Positions 34,739 to 45,421 of a DNA stretch of 64,000 nucleotides are shown piece after piece. Below the pieces are notes generated by a model. It was not told the DNA's origin, ran no database searches, and saw nothing but the letters and a program-made list of their open reading frames with translations. Source of the stretch: Balamuthia mandrillaris (lineage: Eukaryota > Discosea > Longamoebia > Balamuthiidae); contig JAVKOQ010000015.1 of NCBI GenBank assembly GCA_031835245.1, forward strand, positions 150,001 through 214,000, written 5' to 3'. Made by a program: the position numbers and the translations under genes. Numbering within the stretch: the stretch's first letter is position 1; each line of letters opens with the position of its first letter.

Positions 34739-37700
34739 ATGAGTGGACGTGCTGCCGCTGTTGCTGCTGGCGACCACCACGACGACGACGACGACGTGCA
34801 GGCGGAAGGGGGCAGGCCCCACCCCGTGAACGGCGCTTCGTCCGAGCAAAGCCAGGCAAAGAAGAAGAAGAGGAGGAGGGCTAAGAAGAACAGAAGAAGG
34901 AAGAAACGAGTGAGCAAAGAAGAAGAAGAGAAGCAAAAAGAGAGAGAGGAGGAAGAAGCAGAGGGAGGAGGAGAAGAAGAGGTGGAGGAAGAAAATGTAG
35001 CGAAAGGAGTGAAAAAGAAAAGCACAAAAGCAGAGCGAAAACAACAAAAGAAGAAGGCAAAGAAACAGAAGAAGAAGAAGAAGAAGAAGAAGAAGAAGCA
35101 AACGCACCCTCACCATCAGCACCATCGCCATTGCCACCACTGCTGCAAACGTTTTGGCGTATTGCTGGCCCTGGTGGTCGTCTTCTTCGCCTGGCAGTGG
35201 CTTGGTAGCAAGATCTCCATCGAGCACGTCAGCCCCTTGGTCGCCAACTACATCCCCCAGGTTTGTTTGGCCTGCCGCCTTTCTTCTCCCTGTTCTCTTT
35301 TTTTTTTCCCCCTCTTCTGGGTGTTTTGTGGCCCGGATGTTCTGTTCTCTTGTTTGCTCTTCTCTACTGCACTTTTTCTCTCATTCTCTTCTGCTTTTCC
35401 ACGTCTCTCTCCTGCTCTCATTTACTCTCTCCTCTCTCTCCCCACTCTCCCCACTCTCCCTCTCTGTTTTAGTACCCAACGCTCCTCTAACTCTCTCTCT
35501 CTCTCTCCCTCTCCCTCTCGCTCTGGTATGCAGAACCTTCAAGAGGGGATAGGTCGTTTGAATAGAGGTGTTCGCGAACATTTTCCATTCATTGACAACA
35601 GCAATAGGCCTGGCACTGTGGCAGCTGCTCGTGGGTGGCGTGCCCATTACCCTGTTCTCATGGTTTGTTTTTATTTTCTCTCCCATCTTTCTTTGCTTGT
35701 CCACTGCCGCGCTAATCTCATGCCCTCTCTTTCTTCCTCTCTTTCGCTCTCTCTTTCTATCATTATTTAACAGGTACCAGGTATCGTATCAACGGGACTA
35801 GAGATATGGCAAGGAAAAGAATGTGCAAAGTAAGTCACTTCTATGTTTGTTGTGCCTCTGTCTTTGGCAATGAAAACAAACTAAGCTGTTGTTTTGTTTT
35901 GTTTCACCCTTCACTCCCATTGTGATTTCATAAACCTAAAAGCATCGCCAAAAACTTTCGCGAGAGGCTATGGGGTACTGTTACCATGATGCAGCAACTG
36001 CTGATAGATAGGAAGTGCTGGTTGGAGCACATGATGCTCAACAGGACTACTGGCTTGGACCCAGAGGGCATTAAGCTGCGAGCAGCTCTGGGCTTGGGTG
36101 CTGCCGACTATCTCTTCCCAGGTCTCTCTCTCTCTCTCTCCCTCCCTCCCTCCCTATCCCTCTCTCTCACCCTTTGTTTGCAGGATATTGGGTATGGGGT
36201 AAGCTGATTGAGAACCTAGCGGACATTGGCTATGATCCAAACAACTTGTTTATGGCGGGATATGATTGGCGGCTCTCCTACCATTCACTCGAAGTTAGAG
36301 ATCGTTTCTTTACGAAGCTGAAATTGCAAATAGAGCACATCAAGGAAACCAACAACGGGAAAAAAGTGGTGGTCATGGCTCACAGCATGGGCACTAATGT
36401 CTTCTTTTACTTTATGAAGTGGGTAGAAGCTCCTTATCATACTAAAGAAGGTATTTCTCTTTTCTCTTTCATTTGTTTGTCTTTTTCTTGTTCTGTTTCG
36501 TGCCTGACATATGAATGATGGATAAAGCCTCCTCAGGTCAGCAATGGGCAAGTGGTGGCGGAGGAGGTCCCAGCTGGGTCAACGACCACATCCACACGTT
36601 TGTCAACTTGGCAGGTCCTCTATTGGGAGTTGGCAAGTCCCTGACCTCCTTGCTCTCCGGAGAGATGAGAGACACGGCTCAATTTGGGGCGTTGGACTCT
36701 TACATAGTAGACACCATCTTCACCAAGCAAGAGCGCGCGTTGCTGTTTCGTTCTTGGGGTAGCGTGGCTTCCATGTTGTTAAAGGGGGGCAAGCACATTT
36801 GGGGTAACGCCACTAGCTCTCCCGACGAGGTTCCTTTCGGCGGTTACACATTAATGTTCGCGGATGAGAGAACTGAAGAGGAAAAGGAGAATGAAAAGGA
36901 ATTAGGCGGAAAGGACCAAAAGGCGGAATCGAGTGGAGGTGTTGGTTCCGAAAGAGCTTCACAGTTGGGCAAAAGAGTGGCGGAGAAAAATAACCAGCAG
37001 GTGCTGAAACATCTTCCCAACATGACCGCCGACGAAAGCCTGTCATTCCTCTTCGAAGCAGCCAACGACGAGGCCCTCTCCCACTACGTCAATAAGGTGT
37101 ACAGCTTCGGCGTCGAGGCCAGGCACGAAGTGCTTTTCTCAGAGGAACACAGGAAAGAATCTCGTTATTGGAGCAATCCTTTGGAGACAACACTACCCTT
37201 TGCTCCTGACATGAAGATTTTTTGTCTTTATGGCTACGGCAAAGATACGGAGAGAGCTTACTTCTACAAACGAGCAGAAGAAACAGTGAAAGATATGGAA
37301 GAGTCGGAAAGAGAGAAGGAAAGAAACCTCCAAGAGCTTCAGTGCATGAAAACAAAGGAACGAGGCCTGTTGCAGCGATTGGATGATGCTGTGATGGGCT
37401 CGGAACTTATGAGTCAGTTATTTTGGTGGAAAGCTGGAGCGAATTCTTCCTCCGAAGATAATACCTACTCTTCTTCGTTGCCCGTGTGCAGCATTCAAGA
37501 TTACAACACTTCGAGGTCTTCTTCTCCTTTCTACAGTGATATGACTACGGACAGCCCCTCCACATTTGCTTCAGATTCCACTCACAAAAAGCAGGATACA
37601 AGAAGCAGAAAAGAGATAAAGAACATCGTAGATGAAAGCACTATCAAGTATCGCTTAGATAACTCCATCAGCGACACAAGCAAAGGATTGGCTTATGGTG

Positions 37701-37985
37701 TTGTTAATGGACCTGGTATTGCTTTCCTCTTCCTTCTCCTCTCTTCTCCTCTCTCCTCTCTCTCTCTCTCTCTTTGAGACAGTGAAATGCTTACAATCAA
37801 AAAAATACTTAAAAAACAAAGGGGATGGTACGGTACCATTGATGAGCTTGGGTTACATGTGCGTGGAAGGATGGACCAACCAACAGTACGGCTTTAACCC
37901 CAGTAACATTCCTGTCATTACTCGCGAGTATGAACACAAACCCCTTTCGATCGTTCAAGGTTCTCGGATTCTCATTCCCTCCCTA

Positions 37986-38016
<31 letters not shown>

Positions 38017-38588
38017 CTCAAAGAATGAACTGCTAAATAAAACAAAAAAAAGATGTGAGAGGCGGTCCGTCAACAGCAGACCATGTGGACGTTCTTGGAA
38101 ATCATCAACTCATCGCAGATTTGTTGGCAGTGGCCTCTGGCAACGAGGATCAAGTCGAACAGGTCATCTACTCGCCGATCGAGCGGTACGCCCGACGAGT
38201 TCATTTGGTGGATGACCCTGAAGACGAAGAGACAAAGGATGAGGTCATAACTCCCTCCACAACATCAGCACAAAATACAACAAAGGAAGCAACCACGAAA
38301 GGAAAAGAACAAGCCAAACAACAGCAGGCGAAACAAGCGCAACCAAAACAATCGGAAAAAGTAAAGAAACAAGAAGGGAACGAAGAAAAACACAACAAAG
38401 CGGCACAACAAGAAAACAAAGAAGCTGCACCAAAGCAAGCAGAAAAAGAACAACAGCAGGGACAAAAACAACAACAACACGAAGCAGGAGATGGAGAAAA
38501 GCTGAAGAACAACGAGACCAAGAAAGATCAACAGACAGGCGAACAAGCAAACGAGCAACCACCTACAGCAGAAGCACCGACAAAATGA
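34739..38588 (+). CDS. PDAT: LCAT-family acyltransferase, PDAT type
   Basis: Seen: a very basic Lys/Arg/Glu and His-rich N-terminus, one membrane segment (FGVLLALVVVFFAWQWLG), then a lumenal lipase-fold domain. Motifs are VPGIVSTGLEIWQG, WLEHMMLNRTTGLDPEGIK, FMAGYDWRLSYHSLE, VVVMAHSMGTN (nucleophile Ser), GDGTVPLMSLGYM (Asp) and TADHVDVLGNHQLI (His). NLAGPLLG and KIFCLYGYGK also fit. Known: phospholipid:diacylglycerol acyltransferase moves an acyl group from phospholipid to diacylglycerol in the ER to make triacylglycerol. About eight exons, several introns with CT runs. Odd: AHSMG in place of the usual GHSMG, a charged insert after GGYTLMFADERTEE, and a long Lys/Gln/Glu-rich C-terminal tail (38250-38585). 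A tiny ORF, ATGATGAGATGA at 34731, overlaps the start codon. Confidence 0.92.
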
Positions 38589-38787
38589 AACTCGATCCTT
38601 CTCCATCAGAAAAAAAACACTCTTTTAACGGGTCGAATCATCAGAAGTGCGTCTAGACGCTCGAGGAGAAATGTTACAACAGCAAAAGGCAGGCAAAAGC
38701 TGCATGGAGGAGCACAAAAATAACAAGCAACTCTGCGCAGTTTTAAAACTCTTTCATTGCTCTTTGGTCAGACTTCAAAACGCTTGT

Positions 38788-39393
38788 TTAATCAGCACAA
38801 CAGGCCAGACTGTGACGCTCGTCGCATCCGCAGAGTGTGGGAAGCACGGGACCGCCAACGATATGCTTGAGGCACACCGACAAGTCCGAAGCCTGCGCCG
38901 AAGTGAAGCCCCAACAGTCGTTTGCTCTATCATTATTATAACACAAAACGTAAATTAAAAAATAAAAGAAAGAAAGAAAGAAAGAGAGAAACGGTACTGG
39001 GTGCTGGTGCTGGCGGAAGTGGACAGGTCAACGTAGCGGACGCCTTTGCCAAACTTGAAGATGTTAAGGGACTCCACTTGGGCGACGATGGCCATTTCGT
39101 GGGCGGTGCAGACGTGGGTGTTGGGGAACTCCGCAATGCATGCCTGTCTCGCGTCGTCTAATCGTTTGGAGTTCCGAGAGAAGGGGGTGAGGAAAATGCG
39201 GTTATTTTCAAACGTACGAGCGAGGGAGGGGGATAGTACCGTAGCCGTTCTTGTCGTGGTAGATGGCGACCATAGAGCCGTTGTAGTGGTTGGAGGTAAC
39301 GCCGATCAAAGAGACCGCTCCCACCGCTGGAGTTTGAGCCAAGAGCATTACTCCGGAGAGGGCCAAAGCCAGCACAGCCACAATAGGATGCAT
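38788..39393 (-). CDS. Small secreted Cys-rich protein
   Basis: Three exons found by eye: 39393-39240, 39157-38998 and 38926-38788, with phases that join exactly. The product is about 150 residues. It has a signal peptide (MHPIVAVLALALSGVMLL...), then SNHYNGSMVAIYHDKNGYD, ARQACIAEFPNTHVCTAHEM, DCWGFTSAQASDLSVCLKH and a Cys-rich end (CGCDERHSLACCAD). Spaced Cys with C..EFP..H.CTA.E and a final LACC resemble a secreted domain I remember from amoeba and bacterial surface proteins, but I cannot name it securely. It may be a secreted lectin-like or defence factor. Long open frames on the other strand here are shadows. The promoter lies in the 270 bp shared with SCNM1. Confidence 0.7.
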
Positions 39394-39664
39394 GGGTTGT
39401 GTAGTGTGGTAGTCGTATAGCAGTTGTAGTGTAGGTGCTGTGAGCAGAATAGAAAAGAAACAAAAATAGTAGGATAAACTGGATGTCGTCGCGTTCGGCG
39501 GTGGTTGCTATAATGGTCGCGTTAATTAACCTCATATAGGAAAGGATAATGATTAATATCCCCTCGGGAGGCAAATTCAAATCCTCCGAATTTTCAAACA
39601 AATCTCTTTGAAATTCCCAGGTGTCGACGTTAATTAAGAAAAAAACAGCCAAGAAGAGAAAACA
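39394..39664. promoter_or_regulatory. Bidirectional promoter, Cys-rich protein and SCNM1
   Basis: A 271 bp head-to-head spacer. It contains GTGTCGACGTTAATTAAG at 39621 (GTCGAC plus the palindrome TTAATTAA) 40 bp before the SCNM1 start, and GCGTTAATTAACC at about 39519, so the TTAATTAA word occurs twice. No gene. Confidence 0.55.
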
Positions 39665-40627
39665 ATGTCCACCTATGGTGGGGACTCGTTTGTGCCGGAG
39701 GCCATCCAACGCGACAAACGTGTATGTCCTTGTTGTTGTTCATGTTCTTCTTCTTCTTCTTCTTCTTCTTCTTTTTCTCCTCCTTCTTTTTCTTCTTCTC
39801 TTCTCCTTCTCTTTCTTCTTCTTTTTCTTCTCTTCTCCTCCTTCTCTTTCTTCTCCTTCTTCTTTTACTGCTGCTGGTTCTTCTTCTTTGTTCTTCTTCG
39901 TTCTTCCATCTTTCATTTTTGACGAAGAGATTATCCCTTTGGCAATGTTTGCCACAGGTAAAAGACTTGTTTAGGGGAGAGCTCAGCAAACATAACAAAG
40001 GAGAGGTCAGAAAAGACAGAAACGGGCGATACGTTTGTTTGGTGTGCCCCACCAACCCACTGTTGGACACGATGGCCATGTTCTACATCCATCAAAAGGG
40101 GAGGAAGCACCAGGAGGCGCGACGACAGAAGCTTCTAAAGAACAAGCAGCAGCAGCAACAAGTGCCGGAAGAACGAAAAAGAAGACAAAGTCACAAACGG
40201 ACAAAGCAAGAAGAAGGAAATGAAGAAGGAGGAGGAGAAGGAGAGCAAACGAAGCAAAGCACAAAAACGACCACGACAACCAAACGACAAAGGATAACAG
40301 GAGAACAAAGCAGTAGCAGCAATAGGAATAGCATGCACAGTATCAGACCAAACGAAGAGCTGGCGATGGCCATCAAACCAGACGAACTACTTGAGGTAGA
40401 GCGGAGAAGGGGTGCGTACTTTGAGATGCTTCGGCAAAAAGGATGGATCAGGTAAGGCATGCTCCCTCTCACGTCTGCTTCGAACCCTTCTCTCAACGGA
40501 AACAACACATAAAAGACAGGAGGATGGCAGCTTATACCAAGACCCAGAAGCTGAGTTCGAATCAGACGAGGAGCCTCCATCTCCACCACCAGAGCTTGCC
40601 TTGACGGTTTCTTCTCTTCCTCACTAA
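39665..40627 (+). CDS. SCNM1: SCNM1-like zinc-finger protein of the minor spliceosome
   Basis: Three exons: 39665-39720, 39959-40450 and 40520-40627. Seen: MSTYGGDSFVPEAIQRDKR, then a U1C-like C2H2 finger (GRYVCLVCPTNPLLDTMAMFYIHQKGRKH) with CxxC and H-x5-H spacing. A Lys/Gln-rich low-complexity middle follows. The C-terminal block is MLRQKGWIR, then DPEAEFESDEEPPSPP. That C-terminal pairing (HGWI plus E.E.DSDEE.P) and the finger match SCNM1. Known: human SCNM1 is a component of the minor (U12) spliceosome. Inferred: this organism keeps U12-dependent splicing, which agrees with the AT-AC intron at 52190-52276. The first intron is a 238 bp CTT-rich tract. Confidence 0.85.
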
Positions 40628-40705
40628 AACTCCTTTACCAAAATATTCCGTAGACTTTAAAGACCAAAAAGGAGCACCAAACAACAGGAACGAAGGAGGC
40701 CTGGG

Positions 40706-41866
40706 CTATAGTCCTATTTCACGGGCGAGCTGACCATCAAGCAGCAAAAAGAAGAGAAGAAGAATAAAAAGAACAAGAAGAAGGACAAGAAGAACAAGAA
40801 GAGCAAGAAGAACAAGAAGAACAAGAAGAAGAACAAGAAGAACAAGAAGAACAAGAAGAAGCAGAAGAAGAAAAAGAAGAAGAACAACAACAACAAGAAG
40901 AAGAAGGACAAGAACAACAACAAGAAGAAGAACAAGAACAAGAACAAGAACAAGAACAAGAACAAGAACAAGAACAAGAACAAGAACAAGAACAAGAACA
41001 AGAACAACAACAAGAAGGAAGAAAAGAATACAAGACGAAGACAAGAACTACAACTTTGTGGAAAAAATAAGAGATAACTTACATCTAAAACGTAATAATA
41101 CAACAAATGGGATAGCTCATCTTGTCGCTTGGGAATGGGATCAACATTCAGGATATAGTCTAGCGCCGAACTCAACAGCAGGATGGCCCACAGAGGTGCT
41201 CCTTGCTGAACGCACATCTCATAGGTCCTCTTAGTTAGGTTGTTTTTCGTTTGGTTGAGTGTTGCAACTTCTCTCTCTCCATTTTGAAGGACGTGCAAGA
41301 CGTCAGTCTGGCTGGAGGCTGCCTCAATGCGCAGGTTGCTTTCGCCAAAGTCCTTGAAGAACCCCACTTCAGCAGCATATGATCCACCACAACCCTTCAC
41401 TGCTGTTACCTTTTAATGAAGACCAGCTGGGTTAGCTTCTGCATATTGCCATCAAGAATAACATTGCAACGTACGTGAATAGTGGCACAAGGTTGCCCAG
41501 CCTTCCCTCCCAGAGTGACATTCCATTCCCAGGATGTCCTTGTGCTGCTCCAGGCGTCTTCATGCCAGTTGGAGGCAACGCTCTTTGCATATGCCAAGCA
41601 AGTATTTTTCTTTTTAGAGGCGTCCAGCAGCTCAAAATGTGGAACGAGACTTGTGAGGCTGTGAGATCTCACGGAGTAGATCTTTTCATCATCGAGGTAT
41701 GCCTCCCTGGGAGAATGCAGCCCGTATCTGTCCCTTCAGCAAAGAGTTAGCTCATTACAACCAAGCAAAAGCACATGAACCACCAGGGAACCTACCTAAG
41801 GAGCAGTGTTTGGTTTGTCGCTGCATTGAGACAAAAGTCTGGAAGTATGGCATAACCATTGGCCAT
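40706..41866 (-). CDS. LURP-one-related / scramblase-like protein
   Basis: Four exons fit with exact phases: 41866-41796, 41706-41475, 41409-41083 and 40729-40706, 217 residues. Sequence: MANGYAILPDFCLN..., REAYLDDEKIYSVRSHSLTS, SWEWNVTLGGKAGQPCATIH, YAAEVGFFKDFGESNLRIEA, YEMCVQQGAPLWAILLLSSA and an end LAREIGL. The length, the 'EVGFFKDF...' middle and the C-terminal hydrophobic helix after YEMCVQQGAP resemble LURP-one/tubby-like (LOR, DUF567) and scramblase folds. That is a fold-level inference from pattern, not a firm family call. The last exon is only 24 bases, seven codons plus stop, and is separated by a 353 bp intron filled with a GAA/CAA microsatellite. A 65 bp intron (41474-41410) resolves what otherwise looks like a frame break. 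Confidence 0.65.
40740..41032. repeat. GAA/CAA trinucleotide-type repeat filling an intron
   Basis: A nearly continuous mix of AAGAAGAACAAGAAG and later AGAACAAGAACAAGAACA units (hexamer ACAAGA, about 15 copies at 40925-41010). It makes up most of the last intron of the LURP-like gene; the sense strand is CTTGTT-type pyrimidine-rich. Confidence 0.95.
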
Positions 41867-42291
41867 TTTGTCGTGGTTCTTGTTGTTGTTCGCAAAAAAA
41901 AAAACCACTGTTTATCCAATCTAAGTATGTTTGGGGGAGTTTTCAGAGCAACGCAAGTTATATCCCTTTTAAAAAGAGAGAGAAAATACGATTCGTCAAA
42001 AATTCACCAAGGCATCTGTTTGCGGTCAAAGAATTTCTTGGAAGAATACACGTGCTGGGCGAGAGATCATCAAGGCAAGAAATCAATCAGCATATCAAAA
42101 ATCAAAACATGTTTGATAAAATCTACCAATCAACAATCAAACGTGTAAATAGATCGATCTTCCAGATCGGATATATCCGGCTGTATAGGTTTTTATTAAT
42201 AAAAGGAACAAGAAGAGAGAAAACTTTGAAAGAACAGAGAGGCATAGAAGCAAAGAAGAAGAAACAAAAAAAAAACAAAAAAAAAACCAAG
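41867..42291. promoter_or_regulatory. Bidirectional promoter with a 12 bp palindrome
   Basis: A head-to-head spacer of 425 bp between the LURP-like gene and cysteine dioxygenase. CGGATATATCCG at 42168-42179 is a perfect palindrome 112 bp before the dioxygenase ATG. Runs of A occur just before the start (42267-42286). No gene seen. Confidence 0.5.
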
Positions 42292-42921
42292 ATGGAACAG
42301 GAGCGAGCCATTTGGTTGCTATTCCGGTTGTTGGACACGGGCCTGCGCCTCCACGAGGGCAACGAGGAGGACGCGGTGGAGCTCTGCTCCAAACAGCTCC
42401 GGCTGTACGCCGGGCGGCACACCGACTGGCAGAAGTACAGCTTCTTCAGCGACCTCCACTATACCCGCAACCTCATCGACGACAACGACATGCTGGAGAT
42501 GATGGTGCTCTGCTGGGCTCCCGGTCAGGTCTCCCGCATCCACGACCATGCCGACTCGCACTGCTTCATGGTCTGCCTGCAGGGCAGCGTCATGGAGAAG
42601 CGCTACTCCAAGGTGGCCGCCACCGAGGACGAGCACAGGCTCATCAACGAGGAGGACGAGCCCACCCCCGTGCCTGGCTCCTGCCCAGAGCTCAAGTTCC
42701 TGGGGGAGACCAAGTTGGAGGCCGGCGGAGAGGCCGTCCACATCCACAACAGGCTCTGGGTGCACTCGGTCGGGAACTACTCGGAGGAGCCGGCCATCAC
42801 CCTGCACATCTACTCGCCGCCCATCAAGAGGGTCAAGATATTTGACATGGATAGCAACCAGGTCATCGCGAGAACGCCTGGCTTCTTCTCGGTGCATGGA
42901 AGGAAGACGGGCAAGTCCTAA
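42292..42921 (+). CDS. CDO1: Cysteine dioxygenase
   Basis: One uninterrupted frame of 209 codons. Seen: cupin motif 1 IHDHADSHCFMVCLQGSV, giving the two metal His and the Cys that can crosslink, and the third metal His in HIHNRLWVHSVGN. The Tyr partner is in TLHIYSPPIKRVKIFDM. EMMVLCWAPGQ also fits. Known: eukaryotic CDO uses Fe(II) and O2 to turn cysteine into cysteine sulfinate, controlling cysteine levels. Length matches the usual 200 residues. Odd for this window: no intron at all and strikingly GC-rich third codon positions (CTGGAG, CTCTGC, GTCTCC...), unlike the neighbours. It could be high expression bias or a later arrival. The ATG at 42292 follows a poly-A-rich leader and is the only sensible start. 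The stop is 70 bp from the stop of the convergent neighbour. Confidence 0.95.
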   Translation: MEQERAIWLLFRLLDTGLRLHEGNEEDAVELCSKQLRLYAGRHTDWQKYSFFSDLHYTRNLIDDNDMLEMMVLCWAPGQVSRIHDHADSHCFMVCLQGSVMEKRYSKVAATEDEHRLINEEDEPTPVPGSCPELKFLGETKLEAGGEAVHIHNRLWVHSVGNYSEEPAITLHIYSPPIKRVKIFDMDSNQVIARTPGFFSVHGRKTGKS

Positions 42922-42990
42922 ACTACTGCACATACATCATAACCTCTATATATAGCAAACAAAGCAAAAATATGACTTGTTTACTATCAT

Positions 42991-44560
42991 TTATTTGGAG
43001 TTGCTGATACGTTGGCCCAAGCCTTTGCTTTGGGCTGCCTTTAGAGCTGCTTGTGCCACTGCTATATCCTGAGAGGCACTGCCCACACTCTTGAACAAAG
43101 TGATATCTTTCTCCGACGTTCGAACCTGAAGGATGTGTTGGCAAAGTGAAAAAACAAAAAAAAACAACATGTAAGAAAGAATGGAGAGGGAAATGTTTGA
43201 AACAAGATGGAGAACTGCAAACAAACGCCAACGAACAACCTGTACCTGGATATCACCAGCCAGGGCAGCACCAAGAGCGCCCAAGACGTGTTCTTCCGTT
43301 ATGAGTCCTCGCTGGATGGGCACTATAACATCGCCAGCCTCCGCCAACACCGCCCCACGATCATCCGCCACCACCTTGGCCCGTTTTACCGTCTCCTCGT
43401 CCAACTCTTGCATGGAGGGCATGTAAGAACCGATGGCATTGATGTGAGCACCCTCCTTGAGCAGCTCTCCACGGAAGAGGGGAGTGCTGCTGTTGGTGGC
43501 CGCCACGATGATGTCAGCCTCACGCACAACCCTGTCCTGCTCTTCGCTCTGCCAGTCGACAGCTGTCCACTCGATGTCTGGGTGGGTCTCTTTCTTGAGG
43601 CGGATGAAGTGGTCGCAGAGCTGCTGTGCACGTTCGTTGGTTCGGTTGAGGATGTATACTTGGCGGAGGGATTGGCCGCGCACGCTTAGCATTGCTTCCA
43701 CGTGAGCTTTGGCTTGAAGTCCCGCTCCTTTTATGAAGGGAACAAGAAAGAGAGAAGGAAGCAGGAATGAAGAACGAATAAGCAAGAAGGAGGAGGCAAG
43801 AAACAACGACAGAAGGAGAAGAAAGAACGTACCAAACACGGCGAGAGTGGCAGCATCGCTTTTCGCCAAGAGGCGGGTGGCAGCGCCAGAAGCGGCAGCC
43901 GTCCTGATGGCAGTGAGATAAGTGGCTTGCATGATGGCCGCCGGCAAACCCGTCGCTTCATCCAACAACAAAACGGTGGCTGGGACCGTTGGTTGTCCTC
44001 TTTCAGCGTTCTTGGGTCGAACGCTCACTTTGAATACCCACAAAGGAAGTCACGGACAGAGCAACAATAACAGAATGGAATGTGAAGAGTGAGAACAAAA
44101 AAAAAAGAATGCCAGAAGACGGACCAAAGGAGAACGGAGAAGAGAGAGAGAGAGAGAGAGAGCACTAGAGAAGAGAAGGAGAGAAGGAGAGAAGTAAAGA
44201 GAGAGAGAAGCAGAGCAGAGAGAATGAGAGAAGGAAGGGTGAGAGAGTGAGAGAGTAGAGAGTAGGCAGTGAGGGGAACCTATTTTGAGGCCCAAGCCAG
44301 CCGTTTTGGCGAGGCGAGCGGGCATGAACAAGGAAACACCTTCTTCGTGAGGCACTGCGATGGACGTTCTCAAGGGAACCTTTGTTCATTCAAAAAAAAA
44401 ATCAAAAAGGGGCTTTTGGTCAGACCTGTAACGTCCTCCCTATAGAGCACAAAACCTGAGCTTGGCCGCGGTGGTCCTGAAGAAAAGCATCGCTCACAGC
44501 TTCTATGGCGTCCGCCACGTCCAACGCTCGCTCCACCTCCTCGTCGCCCAACACGTACAT
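42991..44560 (-). CDS. Ornithine cyclodeaminase / mu-crystallin family protein
   Basis: Five exons or so. Seen: MYVLGDEEVERALDVADAIE, then VPLRTSIAVPHEEGVSLFMP and LAKTAGLGLKI. VSVRPKNAERGQPTVPATVL, LDEATGLPAAIMQATYLTA and RTAAASGAATRLLA follow. The Rossmann motif FGAGLQAKAHVEAM is split by an intron. Later come INAIGSYMPSMQELDEE and TLFKSVGSASQDIAVAQAA. These match the ornithine cyclodeaminase/mu-crystallin fold, which includes alanine dehydrogenase, ketimine reductase and cyclodeaminases. Substrate cannot be told; NAD(P)H-linked imine reduction is as likely as ornithine deamination. The start at 44560 is the first ATG and gives the family's usual N-terminus. A GA microsatellite (44145-44162) lies in an intron. 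Confidence 0.9.
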
Positions 44561-45421
44561 GGTCCCTCTTTTCTTTCTTTCTTTCTTTTCTGTTTTAACT
44601 TTTTCTGTTCTGTTTTCCGTTTAATTTATTTTAAAATTGTTTGCATCTATATTGCTGCTGCTATAACAAAGTAGATGGTCTATTTCGTTATAGCAGCAAT
44701 TTTTGAATGTTCTCGGTTTCTCTTTGTTCTCACTTACCGTTCTTCGTGTCGTTTTTCCTCTTCTTGCTCTTTTTCTCTCTCTCCCATCTCTCCTTTCCTC
44801 TCGCCCTCTTCTCCGTTTCTTTGCTCAAGATGTTCGCTCCTCTTTCGGTTGTCGACGTGCTCCTCGCTAGTGAGAAGGTCAAGAAGGAGAACCCTACTGC
44901 AATCGCACGCTGATCTGTTGTCCGACATCCAAAGGCGTTGCGTGGCACCGTCACACATGAAGGTGGGCACCACCCCCCGGTGCTTCATTCCTCCTTCCGA
45001 GGAACTTTTGAAAACCACGCTATTCCCCGGTGGTGGATTCCTGCAGGTCCCTGTTTGTGGTTCATTTCTGTAGTAAAGCAACACAAAGAGTTAAATAAAC
45101 AGAGAGATATTACATTGCGATGTCTAATGAAGGTAACAGGTAATGCATTACAATAAACCTATAATGGCCATCGCCCATTGGCGGACCTGCATTCATTAGA
45201 GGTCCATAAAGTGTTACCTTTCAACTGATGATTACCTTAAGACCTCCAGCTGACCTATAACAAACGGTAAGTAGACTGAGTCCACTCTAGTGTAGTATTT
45301 TTTTTCTCCGTTTTCACTTTAGTTCAATAACTTTCTCTTATTTATTTTTATTTTTTTTTTCTTCTGGTAAAACTCACACAACACATAACAAAGCCTAAGC
45401 CTTACCAACAAAATAACAAAA
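44561..45421 (+). other. Intergenic, with a possible small exon
   Basis: A pyrimidine-rich, intron-like tract at about 44700-44828 is followed by ATGTTCGCTCC, giving MFAPLSVVDVLLASEKVKKE before a stop. An overlapping frame gives LLSDIQRRCVAPSHMKVG and FPGGGFLQVPVCGSFL to 45073. I could not join them into a convincing gene. The stretch 45120-45260 holds several AGGTAA/TTACCT words in both orientations and the palindrome GTAATGCATTAC (45140), perhaps promoter elements for the secreted protein downstream. Confidence 0.3.

Noticed and set aside
41400-41480. Frameshift in the LURP-like gene
   Set aside because: A 65 bp GT-AG intron (41474-41410) joins the two frames in phase, so the gene appears intact.
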